Source: Aquabacter cavernae
GTDB lineage: Bacteria; Pseudomonadota; Alphaproteobacteria; Rhizobiales; Xanthobacteraceae
Assembly: GCF_003993795.1 (NCBI RefSeq)
Contig: NZ_RWKV01000016.1
Span: 434,001-498,000 of the forward strand
Direction of reading: 5' to 3'
DNA: 64,000 nucleotides
Shown here: positions 41,760 to 51,123 of the stretch, one piece after another
Position numbering within the stretch: the stretch's first letter is position 1
Layout of the letters: every line of letters starts with the position of its first letter
Translations under genes and position numbers: made by a program
Notes under the pieces: model-generated
The model's input: the letters and a program-made list of their open reading frames with translations, nothing else
Told to the model about the DNA's origin: nothing
Databases searched by the model: none

Positions 41760-42128
41760 ATGAAGCGCAATCTTTCACGCTTAACGGAAGTGGAGCTACG
41801 CGATCTCTTCGAAGCCCTGTGCATCGAGCGGGGTGAGAAGTGGGACGTGGAGAATGTGCGCCCTTATAATAAGTTATACTTGGAGATAGTAGACGTCGCA
41901 GCGGAGATGAAGCGACGGCCGGGCGATGCACGTCACCTGCTCATTCCCCTCTTGAAACACGAAGACTGGCAAGTTCGGCTCAAGGCGGGAACAAACACCT
42001 ATGCTATCGCTCCCCAGGAGGCCCGGGAAGCATTGCAATGGCTGAGTAACACCATGGTCTCACCAATTGGCCCGGAAGCAGGCTTTTTTCTCTTTTGGAT
42101 CGACCGTGGGGAGTTCATTCCCACCTGA
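41760..42128 (+). CDS. DUF2019-like immunity protein, copy 3
   Basis: 122-aa paralogue of the protein at 39377, alignable over its full length: MKRNLSRLTEVELRDLFEAL, KLYLEIVDVAAEMKRRPGDA, HEDWQVRLKAGTNTYAIAPQ and FWIDRGEFIPT. Differences cluster in the last third (WLSNTMVSPIGPEAGFF). That is where a different toxin could be recognised, though this is a guess. The ATG at 41760 has no strong ribosome site but lies at the same place in the duplicated leader. It has no toxin gene of its own. Confidence 0.75.
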   Translation: MKRNLSRLTEVELRDLFEALCIERGEKWDVENVRPYNKLYLEIVDVAAEMKRRPGDARHLLIPLLKHEDWQVRLKAGTNTYAIAPQEAREALQWLSNTMVSPIGPEAGFFLFWIDRGEFIPT

Positions 42129-42224
42129 GCCGAAGACACGCCGAAGCCGTCTCGGGTGACGCCGCGCCCCTACCCGCACGTCCAGTTCAGGCCGCGCACC
42201 ACATGCACCGCCCTTACATAAGCC

Positions 42225-43481
42225 TCACGCCCACTCGCCCCTGCGGAACACCGGCACCCGGCGGCCGTCGGCATGGACGCCATCAATGTCCACTTCGCCG
42301 GAGCCGATCATCCAGTCGATGTGGATCAGGCTCTTATTGCCGCCCTGGGCCGCGATCTGGTCGGGGGTGAGGTTCGCCCCGTCCACGAAGCATTTGGAAT
42401 AGCACTGGCCCAGCGCGATGTGGCAGGCGGCATTCTCGTCGAACAGCGTGTTGTAGAAGAGCAGCCCGCTGGCCGAGATGGGCGAGGAATGGGGCACGAG
42501 CGCCACCTCGCCCAGGCGCCGCGATCCCTCGTCCGTGTCCAGCACCTTGTTCAGCACCGCCTCGCCCTTGGCCGCCTGCGCCTCCACGATGCGCCCGCCC
42601 TCGAAGCGCACGCTGATCTCGTCGATGAGCGTGCCCTGGTAGGAGAGCGGCTTGGTGGAGGACACACGCCCCTCCACACGCAAGGCATGGGGGGTGGTGA
42701 AGACTTCCTCGGTGGGAATGTTGGCGTTGCAGACGATGCCGTTCTTCGCCTCCGATGCGCCGCCCTGCCATTCATGGCCGTCCGCGAGTCCCACCGTCAG
42801 GTCCGTGCCCGGGCCGGTGAAGTGGAGCGCGTGGAAACGGTGGTCGTTGAGCCATGCGGTGCGCGCCCGCAGCGCGGCATTATGGGCATCCCAGGCCGCC
42901 ACCGGGTCCACCGCATTCACCCGCGAGGCGGCGAAGATGGCCTCCGCGAGCTTCGCCACCGCAACGTCCTCCGCATCGTCCGGGAAGACCAGCTTCGCCC
43001 AGGCCGGGCTGGGATAGGCGACGATGGTCCAGTTGATGTCGAAGGCGGCGATCTTCTCCAGCGCCGGCTGGTAGGCGATGGAATTGGCCTTGTTGGCGCG
43101 GGCCACCTTGGCCGGGTCCTCGCCCGACAGCAGCATGGGATTGTCACCCACGATGGCGAGGCGCGCCGTATTGGCCGAAAAGGCCTTGGCCACCCCGTCA
43201 TAGAGCCAGGACGGCGCCCGCTCGAAGCTGGCCTCCTCGGCATTCTGGAAGCGGGCCAGCGTCACCTGCTCGTCGGAGAGGATGGGGGTCAGCAGCCCCG
43301 CGCCCGCCTTGTAGGCCTGCACCGCGATGCGCCGCACCAGCGGCAGGGCCGAGACCGGCGCGGTGAGGAACACGTCCTGGCCGGGACGCAGCGCAAGGCC
43401 CACCTTCACGGCGACTTCGGCGAGCCGGTCCAGCTTCACGGGATCGACGGGCACGGGCGGGCGGGGCTGGTGGACGGTCAT
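42225..43481 (-). CDS. M29-family aminopeptidase
   Basis: 418-aa thermophilic-type (AmpS/PepS) metallo-aminopeptidase. Family marks: NIPTEEVFTTPHALRVEGRV, SSTKPLSYQGT, then EVALVPHSSPISASGLLFYN, NTLFDENAACHIALGQCY and HIDWMIGSGEVDIDG, which supply the Glu, His and Asp metal ligands. It removes N-terminal residues from peptides in the cytoplasm. The ATG at 43481 (MTVHQPRPPVPVDPVKL) is preferred over the longer reading to 43643. It is divergent from rpsA, with 440 bases between. Confidence 0.9.
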   Translation of the reverse strand: MTVHQPRPPVPVDPVKLDRLAEVAVKVGLALRPGQDVFLTAPVSALPLVRRIAVQAYKAGAGLLTPILSDEQVTLARFQNAEEASFERAPSWLYDGVAKAFSANTARLAIVGDNPMLLSGEDPAKVARANKANSIAYQPALEKIAAFDINWTIVAYPSPAWAKLVFPDDAEDVAVAKLAEAIFAASRVNAVDPVAAWDAHNAALRARTAWLNDHRFHALHFTGPGTDLTVGLADGHEWQGGASEAKNGIVCNANIPTEEVFTTPHALRVEGRVSSTKPLSYQGTLIDEISVRFEGGRIVEAQAAKGEAVLNKVLDTDEGSRRLGEVALVPHSSPISASGLLFYNTLFDENAACHIALGQCYSKCFVDGANLTPDQIAAQGGNKSLIHIDWMIGSGEVDIDGVHADGRRVPVFRRGEWA

Positions 43482-43819
43482 GGCGGGGTGCTCGGGAACA
43501 AGTTGATCCTCCTGTGAACATAGGCCGATCCCGCCGATCCGCCAGCGCCCGCCGCCCTTCCCGCAGCGCAGCATCCTCTTTTCCCGGCGGACGCGGGCAT
43601 GACGGGATGCGCGAAACGGTGCGCGCCCTTGCAATTGCGTCATTTCTCCACTAAGTCAGCCCTGTCCGAGACAGCGCCCCACAAGGCGGAAGTCATCCGG
43701 GCGGGCCGGGAGCGCGGGATACGTGCTCCTCGATCTTCAGGAGGCAGCCCGCCTTGGCTTTCGTCGGCGCCGGATCCGACACCACAATCCCAGCTTCATT
43801 CCGCGCGGCCTTGCGCCGG

Positions 43820-43897
43820 CCCATCGGCTTTGCCGATGGCGGCCCGGGTGTCATCCGGGCTTCCGTGCGGAGTGAGGCGTCTTGCAACCCAAGACGC
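43820..43897 (+). promoter_or_regulatory. Structured leader of rpsA (three hairpins)
   Basis: CCATCGGC/GCCGATGG (43820-43838), GCCCGG/CCGGGC (43841-43859) and GCGTCTTG/CAAGACGC (43877-43897) lie in tandem just before the rpsA ribosome site (TTGGAG at 43911). They may form an autoregulatory leader, since S1 is known to repress its own translation. Apart from these hairpins I see no gene in 43482-43921. Confidence 0.5.
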
Positions 43898-43921
43898 CGG
43901 CGCCGACACCTTGGAGACTAG

Positions 43922-45625
43922 ATGTCCCCCGAAACGACCCGTGAAGATTTTGCGGCCCTGCTCGACGAGAGCTTCGGCCGCGCTGATGTCAATGAAGGCG
44001 CCGTGGTGCGCGGCATTGTGGTCGCCATCGAGAAGGATCTGGCGATCATCGACATCGGTCTGAAGACCGAGGGCCGCGTGGCCCTGCGCGAGTTCGCCGG
44101 CCCCGGCCGCGAAAGCACCATCACTGTCGGCGACGAGGTCGAGGTCTATCTCGAGCGCGTCGAGAACGCCATGGGCGAAGCCGTCCTCTCGCGCGACAAG
44201 GCGCGCCGCGAGGAGAGCTGGGTCAAGCTCGAGAAGGCGTTCAATGCCGGCGAGAAGGTCACCGGCGTGATCTTCAACCAGGTGAAGGGCGGCTTCACCG
44301 TCGATCTCGACGGCGCCGTGGCCTTCCTCCCCCGCTCGCAGGTGGACATTCGTCCCATCCGCGACGTCGGCCCGCTGATGCACAATCAGCAGCCCTTCCA
44401 GATCCTCAAGATGGATCGTCGCCGCGGCAATATCGTCGTGTCGCGCCGCACCGTCCTGGAAGAGACCCGCGCCGAGCAGCGCCACGAGCTGGTCCAGAAC
44501 CTCGAAGAGGGTCAGGCCATCGAGGGCGTGGTCAAGAACATCACCGATTACGGTGCGTTCGTTGACCTGGGCGGCATCGACGGCCTGCTGCATGTCACCG
44601 ACATTGCGTGGCGCCGCGTGAACCACCCCACCGAAGTGCTGAATATCGGCCAGACGGTGAAGGTGAAGATCATCAAGATCAATCACGAGACGCACCGCAT
44701 CTCGCTCGGCATGAAGCAGCTCCTGGGCGATCCCTGGGAAGGCATCGAGGCCAAGTATCCGGTGGAGGCCCGCTTCAAGGGTCGCGTCACCAACATCACC
44801 GACTACGGCGCCTTCGTGGAGCTGGAGCCCGGCATCGAAGGCCTCATCCACGTCTCCGAGATGTCGTGGACCAAGAAGAACGTCCACCCCGGCAAGATCG
44901 TCTCCACCTCCCAGGAAGTGGAAGTGCAGGTCCTCGAGGTGGATCCCGCCAAGCGCCGCATCTCGCTCGGTCTCAAGCAGACCCTCCAGAACCCCTGGGA
45001 GGCCTTCGCCGAGAAGTATGCCCCCGGCGCGGTGGTGGAAGGCGAGGTCAAGAACAAGACCGAGTTCGGCCTGTTCCTCGGCCTCGACGGCGATGTGGAC
45101 GGCATGGTCCATCTCTCCGACCTGGACTGGAACCGCCCCGGCGAGCAGGTGATCGACGAGTTCCGCAAGGGCGACGTCATCAAGGCCGTGGTGCTCGACG
45201 TGGACGTCGAGAAGGAGCGCATCTCGCTGGGCATCAAGCAGCTCGCGGGTGACCCCTTCGCCGACGCCGGCGAAGTGAAGAAGGGCGCGATCGTCACTTG
45301 CGAAGTGACGGACGTGAAGGACGGCGGCATCGAGGTGAAGCTCACCGGTACCGACCTCTCCACCTTCATCAAGCGTTCCGAGCTCGCTCGCGACCGCAAC
45401 GACCAGCGCCCCGAGCGCTTCTCCGTCGGCGAGAAGCTGGACGCCCGCGTCACCCTGTTCGACCGCAAGGCGCGCAAGGTGCAGGTGTCCGTCAAGGCGA
45501 TGGAGATCGCCGAGGAGAAGGAAGCCGTGGCCCAGTACGGGTCGCAGGATTCCGGCGCTTCTCTGGGCGACATCCTGGGCGCGGCGCTCAAGCAGCGTGC
45601 CAAGGACGGCGACGAAGAAGAGTGA
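43922..45625 (+). CDS. rpsA: 30S ribosomal protein S1
   Basis: 567-aa six-repeat S1 protein that brings mRNA to the ribosome. Each S1 OB-fold shows GxVxxIxxxGAFVxL-like motifs, for example KNITDYGAFVDLGGIDGLLH, NITDYGAFVELEPGIEGLIH and KTEFGLFLGLDGDVDGMVHL, with repeats at about 31, 115, 202, 287, 374 and 461. The start ATG 43922 (MSPETTREDFAALLDESFG) fits alphaproteobacterial S1 and follows TTGGAG. The gene stands without cmk upstream; a terminator follows directly at 45664. Confidence 0.98.
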   Translation: MSPETTREDFAALLDESFGRADVNEGAVVRGIVVAIEKDLAIIDIGLKTEGRVALREFAGPGRESTITVGDEVEVYLERVENAMGEAVLSRDKARREESWVKLEKAFNAGEKVTGVIFNQVKGGFTVDLDGAVAFLPRSQVDIRPIRDVGPLMHNQQPFQILKMDRRRGNIVVSRRTVLEETRAEQRHELVQNLEEGQAIEGVVKNITDYGAFVDLGGIDGLLHVTDIAWRRVNHPTEVLNIGQTVKVKIIKINHETHRISLGMKQLLGDPWEGIEAKYPVEARFKGRVTNITDYGAFVELEPGIEGLIHVSEMSWTKKNVHPGKIVSTSQEVEVQVLEVDPAKRRISLGLKQTLQNPWEAFAEKYAPGAVVEGEVKNKTEFGLFLGLDGDVDGMVHLSDLDWNRPGEQVIDEFRKGDVIKAVVLDVDVEKERISLGIKQLAGDPFADAGEVKKGAIVTCEVTDVKDGGIEVKLTGTDLSTFIKRSELARDRNDQRPERFSVGEKLDARVTLFDRKARKVQVSVKAMEIAEEKEAVAQYGSQDSGASLGDILGAALKQRAKDGDEEE

Positions 45626-45663
45626 TCCGAGGGGCCTTGTGCCCCAAGGTTGCACCGAACGGG

Positions 45664-45690
45664 AAAGGCCGGCCTCGCGCCGGCCTTTTT
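45664..45690 (+). terminator. Intrinsic terminator of rpsA
   Basis: AAAGGCCGGC (45664-45673) pairs with GCCGGCCTTT (45679-45688), followed by more Ts. Confidence 0.92.
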
Positions 45691-45869
45691 CATTTCGCGC
45701 TTCATTGCGCTGTCACGGGCCCTCACCCATGCTGCGGGGCCCGCCGCCGGGCGGGCTTCAGGCCGCTCCGAAAGCCATGAAGCCGTCCGGCGTATTGCCT
45801 GACCGCGTTTCCGTCCCGCGCGCCACCGCACGCGCCGCTCGGAAACGCTTCATTTCCGGAGCGCCCCGC

Positions 45870-47429
45870 ATGCGCCGCGCCATCGCCCTCGGTCTTTTCC
45901 TGCTGCCGTTGGCGGCTCCCCTGTGGGGCGCGAGCGCGCAAGTTCCCACCACCATCCCCCCCGTGGTGGACCAGCCGGACATACAGACGAACGATCAGAG
46001 GATCCTGCCGAAGATCGAGGCCGAGATGGCCCGCGGCATGAAGATGTTCGATGTGCCCGGCGTTGCCATTGGCATCGTCCACCAGGACAAGCTCATCTAT
46101 GCCAAGGGCTTCGGCACCCGCACCAAGGGCGGCGCGCCGGTGGACCCGCGCACGATGTTCCAGATCGGCTCCACCACCAAGGCGTTCCTGTCCACCACCC
46201 TTGCCATGGCCGTGGACAAGGATGTGCTGAACTGGGACGACCGGGTGGTGATCCTCGACCCGTCCTTCCAACTGGCGGATCCCGTCACCACCCGCGAGTT
46301 CCGGGTGTTCGACCTCACCGCCCAACGCTCGGGCCTGCCGCCCTATGTGAATGACGTGATGACCATCCTCGGCTATCCCGAGGACCGGCTGATCCACTCG
46401 CTGCGCTATGCCGATCCGGTGGCGAGCTTCCGCACCACCTTCACCTACACCAACATCACCCATCTGGCGGCGGGCCGCATGCTCGCCCATCTGAGCCGCG
46501 AGCCCAGCTGGAATGCGCTGGTGGAGAAACAGATTCTCACGCCGCTCGGCATGAAGGAGACCACGGCGACCGCCGAGGCCATCCGCGCCGCGCCCAACCA
46601 TGCGGAAGGCCATCGCTGGACCCCCAAGGGGTCCGTGCAGATCCCCTTCGATTCCTTCTTCCCCTATGCGCTGGGCCCGGCGGGCAACCTCAATTCCAAT
46701 GTGGAGGACATGGCCCGCTGGCTGCGCCTGCAGATCGCGGACGGCGAATTCGAGGGCAAGACGCTGGTCTCCCGGGCCAATCTGCTGACCACGCGGATGG
46801 CCAAGGTGGGCATGACCGAAACCATTTCCTATGGCGAAGGCTGGGTCATCAGCCAGACCCCGCGCGGACGTGTGATCTGGCACAATGGCGGCACCAGCGG
46901 CTTCAGCGCCCATGTGGGCTTCCTGCCGGATTACGGGGTCGGCATCGTGGTGCTGGCCAATCTCCAGAACCAGGGCTTTCCCGATGCCCTGGCCATGACG
47001 GCCTATGACCTCATCCTGGAAAATCCCCCGACCGACCACCTCTCCACCGCCCTCGACAAGGCAAAGGCGGACGCGGAGCAGAACGCGGCCGCCTTCGTGC
47101 GCCCCGAACAGCCCACCGCGACGCCCGACCTTGCGCGGCTCGCCGGCCCCTATGAGAGCGCCGTGCTGGGCCCGGCCACCCTCGCGGTCGAAGGCGGGCG
47201 CGCGGTCCTGACCCTCGCGGACACCAGCGCGCGGATCGCCCTGGAGCCGTTCGACGGCGCCGTGTTCATCGCGCGGTTGCTGCCCGATGGCCGGTTCCGG
47301 TCGGTCATGGAGATGGCCGGTCACGAGCCCATGGGCTTCCTCGCCTTCGCGCCCGATTCCAACGGGAAGCTGACGCGGCTCGACTGGCTTTATACCGAGG
47401 GTCAGACCTACAGCTTCCAGCGCCGGTAA
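45870..47429 (+). CDS. Periplasmic serine hydrolase (beta-lactamase class C fold)
   Basis: 519-aa secreted protein with a signal peptide (MRRAIALGLFLLPLAAPLWG-ASA). The PBP4/class C type active site shows GSTTK (SxxK Ser-Lys), the Tyr-x-Asn-like TYTNI and the late HNGGTSGF motif. A C-terminal beta domain (LAGPYESAVLGPATLAVEGG) is usual for family members with a lipocalin-like end. Such proteins hydrolyse peptides, esters or beta-lactams; the substrate is unknown. The ATG at 45870 starts the signal peptide; earlier in-frame starts are not supported. It follows the rpsA terminator by 180 bases. Confidence 0.88.
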   Translation: MRRAIALGLFLLPLAAPLWGASAQVPTTIPPVVDQPDIQTNDQRILPKIEAEMARGMKMFDVPGVAIGIVHQDKLIYAKGFGTRTKGGAPVDPRTMFQIGSTTKAFLSTTLAMAVDKDVLNWDDRVVILDPSFQLADPVTTREFRVFDLTAQRSGLPPYVNDVMTILGYPEDRLIHSLRYADPVASFRTTFTYTNITHLAAGRMLAHLSREPSWNALVEKQILTPLGMKETTATAEAIRAAPNHAEGHRWTPKGSVQIPFDSFFPYALGPAGNLNSNVEDMARWLRLQIADGEFEGKTLVSRANLLTTRMAKVGMTETISYGEGWVISQTPRGRVIWHNGGTSGFSAHVGFLPDYGVGIVVLANLQNQGFPDALAMTAYDLILENPPTDHLSTALDKAKADAEQNAAAFVRPEQPTATPDLARLAGPYESAVLGPATLAVEGGRAVLTLADTSARIALEPFDGAVFIARLLPDGRFRSVMEMAGHEPMGFLAFAPDSNGKLTRLDWLYTEGQTYSFQRR

Positions 47430-47531
47430 CGGGAGCCGGCGAGACGGCGGGGTGCGAATGCTTCATCCCGCCGCTTGCAATGAGGGGAGCCCCCGTCTTT
47501 AGTGGCCGGCGCGGGGCAACGGAGAGCCGGA

Positions 47532-48491
47532 ATGTCGTTGGACGTGGACCAGATCGTGGATCGCCGCCGCCTGCGCAGCAAGCTCACCTTCTGGCGTGTG
47601 GTCGGGGTGCTCGCTCTGGTTCTGGCCATCGGCGGCGGCGCCTATGCCGCGCTGGGCCGTCCGTTCAATGAAAGCTCGCCCCATGTGGCCCGTATCGTCA
47701 TCGGCGGTCTCATCCGCAATGACCGTGAGCGGGTGGAGATGATCGAGAGGGTGGGCCGCTCCAACGCTGCCGCCGTGCTCCTTTCCATCGACAGCCCCGG
47801 CGGCACGGTCACCGGCTCCGAGCAGCTTTACGATGCCCTGCGCCGCCTCGCCGAGAAGAAGCCGGTGGTGGCCGTGGTGGAAGGCGTCGGCGCCTCCGGG
47901 GCCTATATCGCCGCCATGGGCGCGGACCATATCATCGCGCGCCGCAACGCCATCGTGGGCTCGGTGGGCGTGATCTTCCAATATCCCAACGTCACGGAAC
48001 TGCTGAAGACCGTGGGCGTGACGGTGGAGGACATCAAGTCCAGCCCGCTCAAGGCCTCGCCCAACCCCTACCAGCCCACGTCCCCGGCGGCGCGGGCCGC
48101 CATCGATAGCCTGGTGGTGGACAGCTACGACTGGTTCAAGGGGCTGGTGGCGGATCGGCGGCGCATGTCTTCGGACAAGTTGGCCTCGGCCACGGACGGG
48201 CGCGTCTTCACCGGCCACCAGGCGCTGGAACTGCAATTGGTGGACGAGGTGGGCGACGAGCGCACCGCCCGCGCGTGGCTCGCCCGCGAGAAGGGTGTGC
48301 CGGAGCGCCTGCGCACCCGCACCTGGCCCGCGCCGGGTGTCGCCAACGAGTTCGGATGGCTGCGCGGCAGCGTGGAAAGTGCATTCGGCGCCGTGGGCCT
48401 CGCCTCCCTCGCCCCGCTCGTCGCCCGGCTTGCGGGCGATGCGCTGGAGCGCACCCAGCTTGACGGCCTGCTGGCCCTCTGGCACCCTTGA
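47532..48491 (+). CDS. sppA: Signal peptide peptidase SppA-like protease
   Basis: 319-aa membrane-bound protease. One transmembrane helix ([20 protein letters not shown]) precedes the ClpP-like domain. [16 protein letters not shown] is the oxyanion region, [17 protein letters not shown] holds the nucleophile Ser122, and [14 protein letters not shown] the base Lys174. The Ser-Lys spacing of 52 equals that of the short bacterial SppA. It degrades released signal peptides in the membrane. The ATG at 47532 follows GGAGAG. It precedes ihfB and lapA-like genes, a common alphaproteobacterial order. Confidence 0.93.
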   Translation: MSLDVDQIVDRRRLRSKLTFWRVVGVLALVLAIGGGAYAALGRPFNESSPHVARIVIGGLIRNDRERVEMIERVGRSNAAAVLLSIDSPGGTVTGSEQLYDALRRLAEKKPVVAVVEGVGASGAYIAAMGADHIIARRNAIVGSVGVIFQYPNVTELLKTVGVTVEDIKSSPLKASPNPYQPTSPAARAAIDSLVVDSYDWFKGLVADRRRMSSDKLASATDGRVFTGHQALELQLVDEVGDERTARAWLAREKGVPERLRTRTWPAPGVANEFGWLRGSVESAFGAVGLASLAPLVARLAGDALERTQLDGLLALWHP

Positions 48492-48595
48492 TTCACACGA
48501 TGAAAATCCCGCCAGCACAAGCTTTTCCGCCGCCCTCCGGACGCTCCGGTCCGGCCGCGCAGAGCCAGGGTGGACGCCGGGGCAAGGACCTTCTC

Positions 48596-48640
48596 AGAGG
48601 CTCTTGGGGCAGAGGCTCTTGGGGCAGAGGCTCTTGGGGC
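48596..48640. repeat. Three perfect tandem 15-bp repeats upstream of ihfB
   Basis: AGAGGCTCTTGGGGC is present three times without a mismatch at 48596-48610, 48611-48625 and 48626-48640, and a partial fourth copy (AGGGGC) follows. The block ends 30 bases before the ihfB start codon, so copy-number change could alter its promoter or leader. Confidence 0.93.
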
Positions 48641-48669
48641 AGGGGCCGGAAAACGGAACAGGGCACGCT

Positions 48670-48954
48670 ATGATCAAGTCTGAACTGGTCCAGAAGATCG
48701 CCGACGCCAACCCGCACCTCTACCAGCGGGACGTGGAGAATATCGTCAACGCCATCCTGGAGCAGGTCGTGTCCGCCCTGGCGCGCGGCGACCGGGTGGA
48801 ACTGCGCGGCTTCGGCGCCTTTTCCGTGAAGAAGCGCGAGGCCCGCACCGGGCGCAACCCGCGCACCGGCAAGCAGGTGGACGTGAGCGAGAAGGCGGTC
48901 CCCTATTTCAAGACCGGCAAGGAGATGCGCGAGCGTCTCAACGGCCAAGCGTGA
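48670..48954 (+). CDS. ihfB: Integration host factor subunit beta
   Basis: 94-aa IHF-beta: [56 protein letters not shown], then [20 protein letters not shown] with the conserved Pro and beta-arm. With IHF-alpha it bends DNA at sites used in recombination, replication and sigma-54 transcription (such as the glnII promoter here). It begins ATG 48670, preceded by the 15-bp tandem repeats. It overlaps the next gene by 4 bases (GTGA). Confidence 0.97.
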   Translation: MIKSELVQKIADANPHLYQRDVENIVNAILEQVVSALARGDRVELRGFGAFSVKKREARTGRNPRTGKQVDVSEKAVPYFKTGKEMRERLNGQA

Positions 48955-49277
48955 GTGGCGACGTGAAACGTGTCCTGTCTGTCGTAATCGGCCTGCCCCT
49001 GTGCGTCATCGTGGTGGCGCTGGCGGTGGCGAACCGCCGCGCGGTCCCCCTCTCCCTCGACCCGTTCAGCCCGGACACATCCGCCCTCACCGTGCATGTG
49101 CCGCTGTTCGTCATCATCTTCGTCGCGCTGATCCTCGGCGTGGTGGCGGGCGGCTCGGTCTCCTGGCTGGGGCAGGGGCGCTTCCGCCGCGAGGCGCGGC
49201 GCGTCCGCAAGATCGTGCCTGCACCGGAAGCCTCCGTGCGCGCACCCGGCCTTCCCGCTCCCGTCCGTCGCGGCTGA
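48951..49277 (+). CDS. LapA-domain (DUF1049) membrane protein
   Basis: 108-aa inner-membrane protein with two hydrophobic segments ([20 protein letters not shown] and [20 protein letters not shown]) and the family's [12 protein letters not shown] loop, ending in a basic cytoplasmic tail. LapA-like proteins act in lipopolysaccharide assembly in other bacteria. It is translationally coupled to ihfB (GTGA). It is convergent with cysW. Confidence 0.88.
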   Translation: MSGDVKRVLSVVIGLPLCVIVVALAVANRRAVPLSLDPFSPDTSALTVHVPLFVIIFVALILGVVAGGSVSWLGQGRFRREARRVRKIVPAPEASVRAPGLPAPVRRG

Positions 49278-49309
49278 GGCCGTCGCGGCCTTCACAGGCG
49301 CCCCTGCGA

Positions 49310-50197
49310 TCAGTGGCCGGGCCGGAGGGACGTGCTTCCGGGCGCGGCTTCGGATGCAGTCAACCGCTCCCGCTCGGTATCGAACCGCTCAATGATGAGC
49401 TTCGCCACCAGCGTCAGCAGCGCCACCGCCGCCAGGATGGTGGCGGCCGCGAAGGCCGCCGTCGCCTGGGCGTCCTGGTAGAGCAGCTCGATCTGCAGCG
49501 GCAAGGTGGAGGTCTGCCCCCGGATATTGCCCGACACCACCGACACCGCGCCGAACTCGCCCATGACGCGGGCGTTGCACAGCGCGGCCCCGTAGAGCAG
49601 CGCGAAGCGCACATTGGGCAGCGTGACCGTGCGCAGGATGCGCCACCCGGAGGCACCGAGCGTCACCGCCGCCTCCTCCTCCTCCCGGCCTTGCGCCATC
49701 ATGAGCGGGATGATTTCCCGCGCGACGAAGGGCGAGGTGACGAACAGGCTCGCCAGCACGATGCCGGGGACGGCGAACATGATCTTGATGTCATAGGCCT
49801 GCAGGACCGGCCCCAGCAGCCCCTGCGCCCCATAGACGAACAGATAGGCCACGCCCGCCACGATGGGCGAGATGGAGAAGGGCAGCTCGATCAGCGCCAG
49901 CAGCAGGCCGCGTCCGGGAAAGGTGAACTTGGTCACCGTCCAGGCGGCTGCGATGCCGAACCCCACATTCACGGGCACGCAGATGAGCGCGGTGAACAAG
50001 GTGAGCCACACCGCATGGAGCGTGTCCGGCCGCAAAAGGCTCTGGCCATAGACCGCGAGGCCCCGTGACAGGGCCTGGGAGAAGATGACCGCCAGCGGCG
50101 CCAGCACCGCGAAGGCGGTGATCAGCAGCACCGTGCCGAGCAACACCCGCCGCGTAGCAGCGCCGTCCCCTACCCGCCTGCGTCCGGGCTCGGCCAT
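49310..50197 (-). CDS. cysW: Sulfate ABC transporter permease CysW
   Basis: 295-aa permease with six membrane spans; the ABC-binding EAA loop is EEEEAAVTLGASGWRILRTV. CysW marks include IELPFSISPIVAGVAYLFVYG and MGEFGAVSVVSGNIRGQTST. With CysT it forms the channel for sulfate and thiosulfate. It starts at 50197 and is separated by 3 bases from cysT (50201). The usual cysA ATPase and sulfate-binding protein are not in the window, downstream genes being convergent. Confidence 0.95.
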   Translation of the reverse strand: MAEPGRRRVGDGAATRRVLLGTVLLITAFAVLAPLAVIFSQALSRGLAVYGQSLLRPDTLHAVWLTLFTALICVPVNVGFGIAAAWTVTKFTFPGRGLLLALIELPFSISPIVAGVAYLFVYGAQGLLGPVLQAYDIKIMFAVPGIVLASLFVTSPFVAREIIPLMMAQGREEEEAAVTLGASGWRILRTVTLPNVRFALLYGAALCNARVMGEFGAVSVVSGNIRGQTSTLPLQIELLYQDAQATAAFAAATILAAVALLTLVAKLIIERFDTERERLTASEAAPGSTSLRPGH

Positions 50198-50200
50198 GGC

Positions 50201-51022
50201 TCAGTCCTCCCGGATCGCGCGGCGCTGGTGCCACGCCTGGATGAGGTTCACGGTCAGCAGCATGAGAAAGGCGAAGCCCAGCATGGTGGCCGCGATGGCC
50301 GCAGCGGCGGCGTAATCATATTCCTCCAGCCGGATGAAGGTGAGCAACGCCACGATCTCCGTGCGGAAGGGCTGGTTGCCCGCGATGAACACCACCGCCC
50401 CGAACTCGCCCAGCGACCGGGCGAAGGCCAGCGAGGCGCCCGCCAGGAAGGCGGGGAAGATGGCGGGCATGATGACCGTGCAGAACACCCGCAACTCCGA
50501 GGCACCAAGCGTGGTGGCCGCCTCCTCCAGGTCCGCGCTCAGGTCTTCGAGCACCGGCTGGACGGTGCGCACCACGAACGGGATGGAGGTGAAGGCCATG
50601 GCGCACACGATGCCCGCAGGCGCATAGGCCACCTGGATGCCCCAGGCCTCCAGCGGGGCGCCGAACCAGCCGTTCTTCGCGAACAAGGCGGTGAGGGCGA
50701 GGCCCGCCACGGCGGTGGGCAGGGCGAAGGGCACGTCCACCAGCGTGTCCAGGAAGCGCCGGCCGGGAAACTCGTAGCGCACCAGCACCCAGGCCAGCAT
50801 GAGTCCGTAGAGCGCGTTGAACACCGTCGCCACGGCGGCCGCGCCGATGGTGATCTGGAACGAGGCCAGCGTGCGCGGCGAGGTGATGATGGTGATGTAT
50901 CGCGCGAAGCCCACGTCGGCCGCCTGCAGGATCAGGGCGGCGATGGGCAGGAGCACGATGAGGCCGAGATAGGTCAGCGTGATGCCGAGCGACAGGCGGA
51001 AGCCCGGTATGACGCTGAACAT
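50201..51022 (-). CDS. cysT: Sulfate ABC transporter permease CysT
   Basis: 273-aa permease partner of CysW: IPGFRLSLGITLTYLGLIVL, DVPFALPTAVAGLALTALFA, EAATTLGASELRVFCTVIMP as EAA loop, and SLGEFGAVVFIAGNQPFRTE. Six membrane spans are expected. It is the first gene of a two-gene transcript. No CysA or binding protein neighbours it, so these must be encoded elsewhere. The start ATG 51022 is good by homology to the CysT N-terminus. Confidence 0.95.
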   Translation of the reverse strand: MFSVIPGFRLSLGITLTYLGLIVLLPIAALILQAADVGFARYITIITSPRTLASFQITIGAAAVATVFNALYGLMLAWVLVRYEFPGRRFLDTLVDVPFALPTAVAGLALTALFAKNGWFGAPLEAWGIQVAYAPAGIVCAMAFTSIPFVVRTVQPVLEDLSADLEEAATTLGASELRVFCTVIMPAIFPAFLAGASLAFARSLGEFGAVVFIAGNQPFRTEIVALLTFIRLEEYDYAAAAAIAATMLGFAFLMLLTVNLIQAWHQRRAIRED

Positions 51023-51123
51023 GGGGCTGGCCCTCTCGGATCACGCGGCGCGGGGCCGGGGTCGAGCGGCGTATATGACGGCGTCCCGGGCTTTTGTCGA
51101 GCGCCGGGACCGCCCGGTCGGGC

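Noticed and set aside
43796-45655. 619-codon minus-strand frame over rpsA
   Set aside because: Antisense of an unmistakable S1 gene; no domain match.
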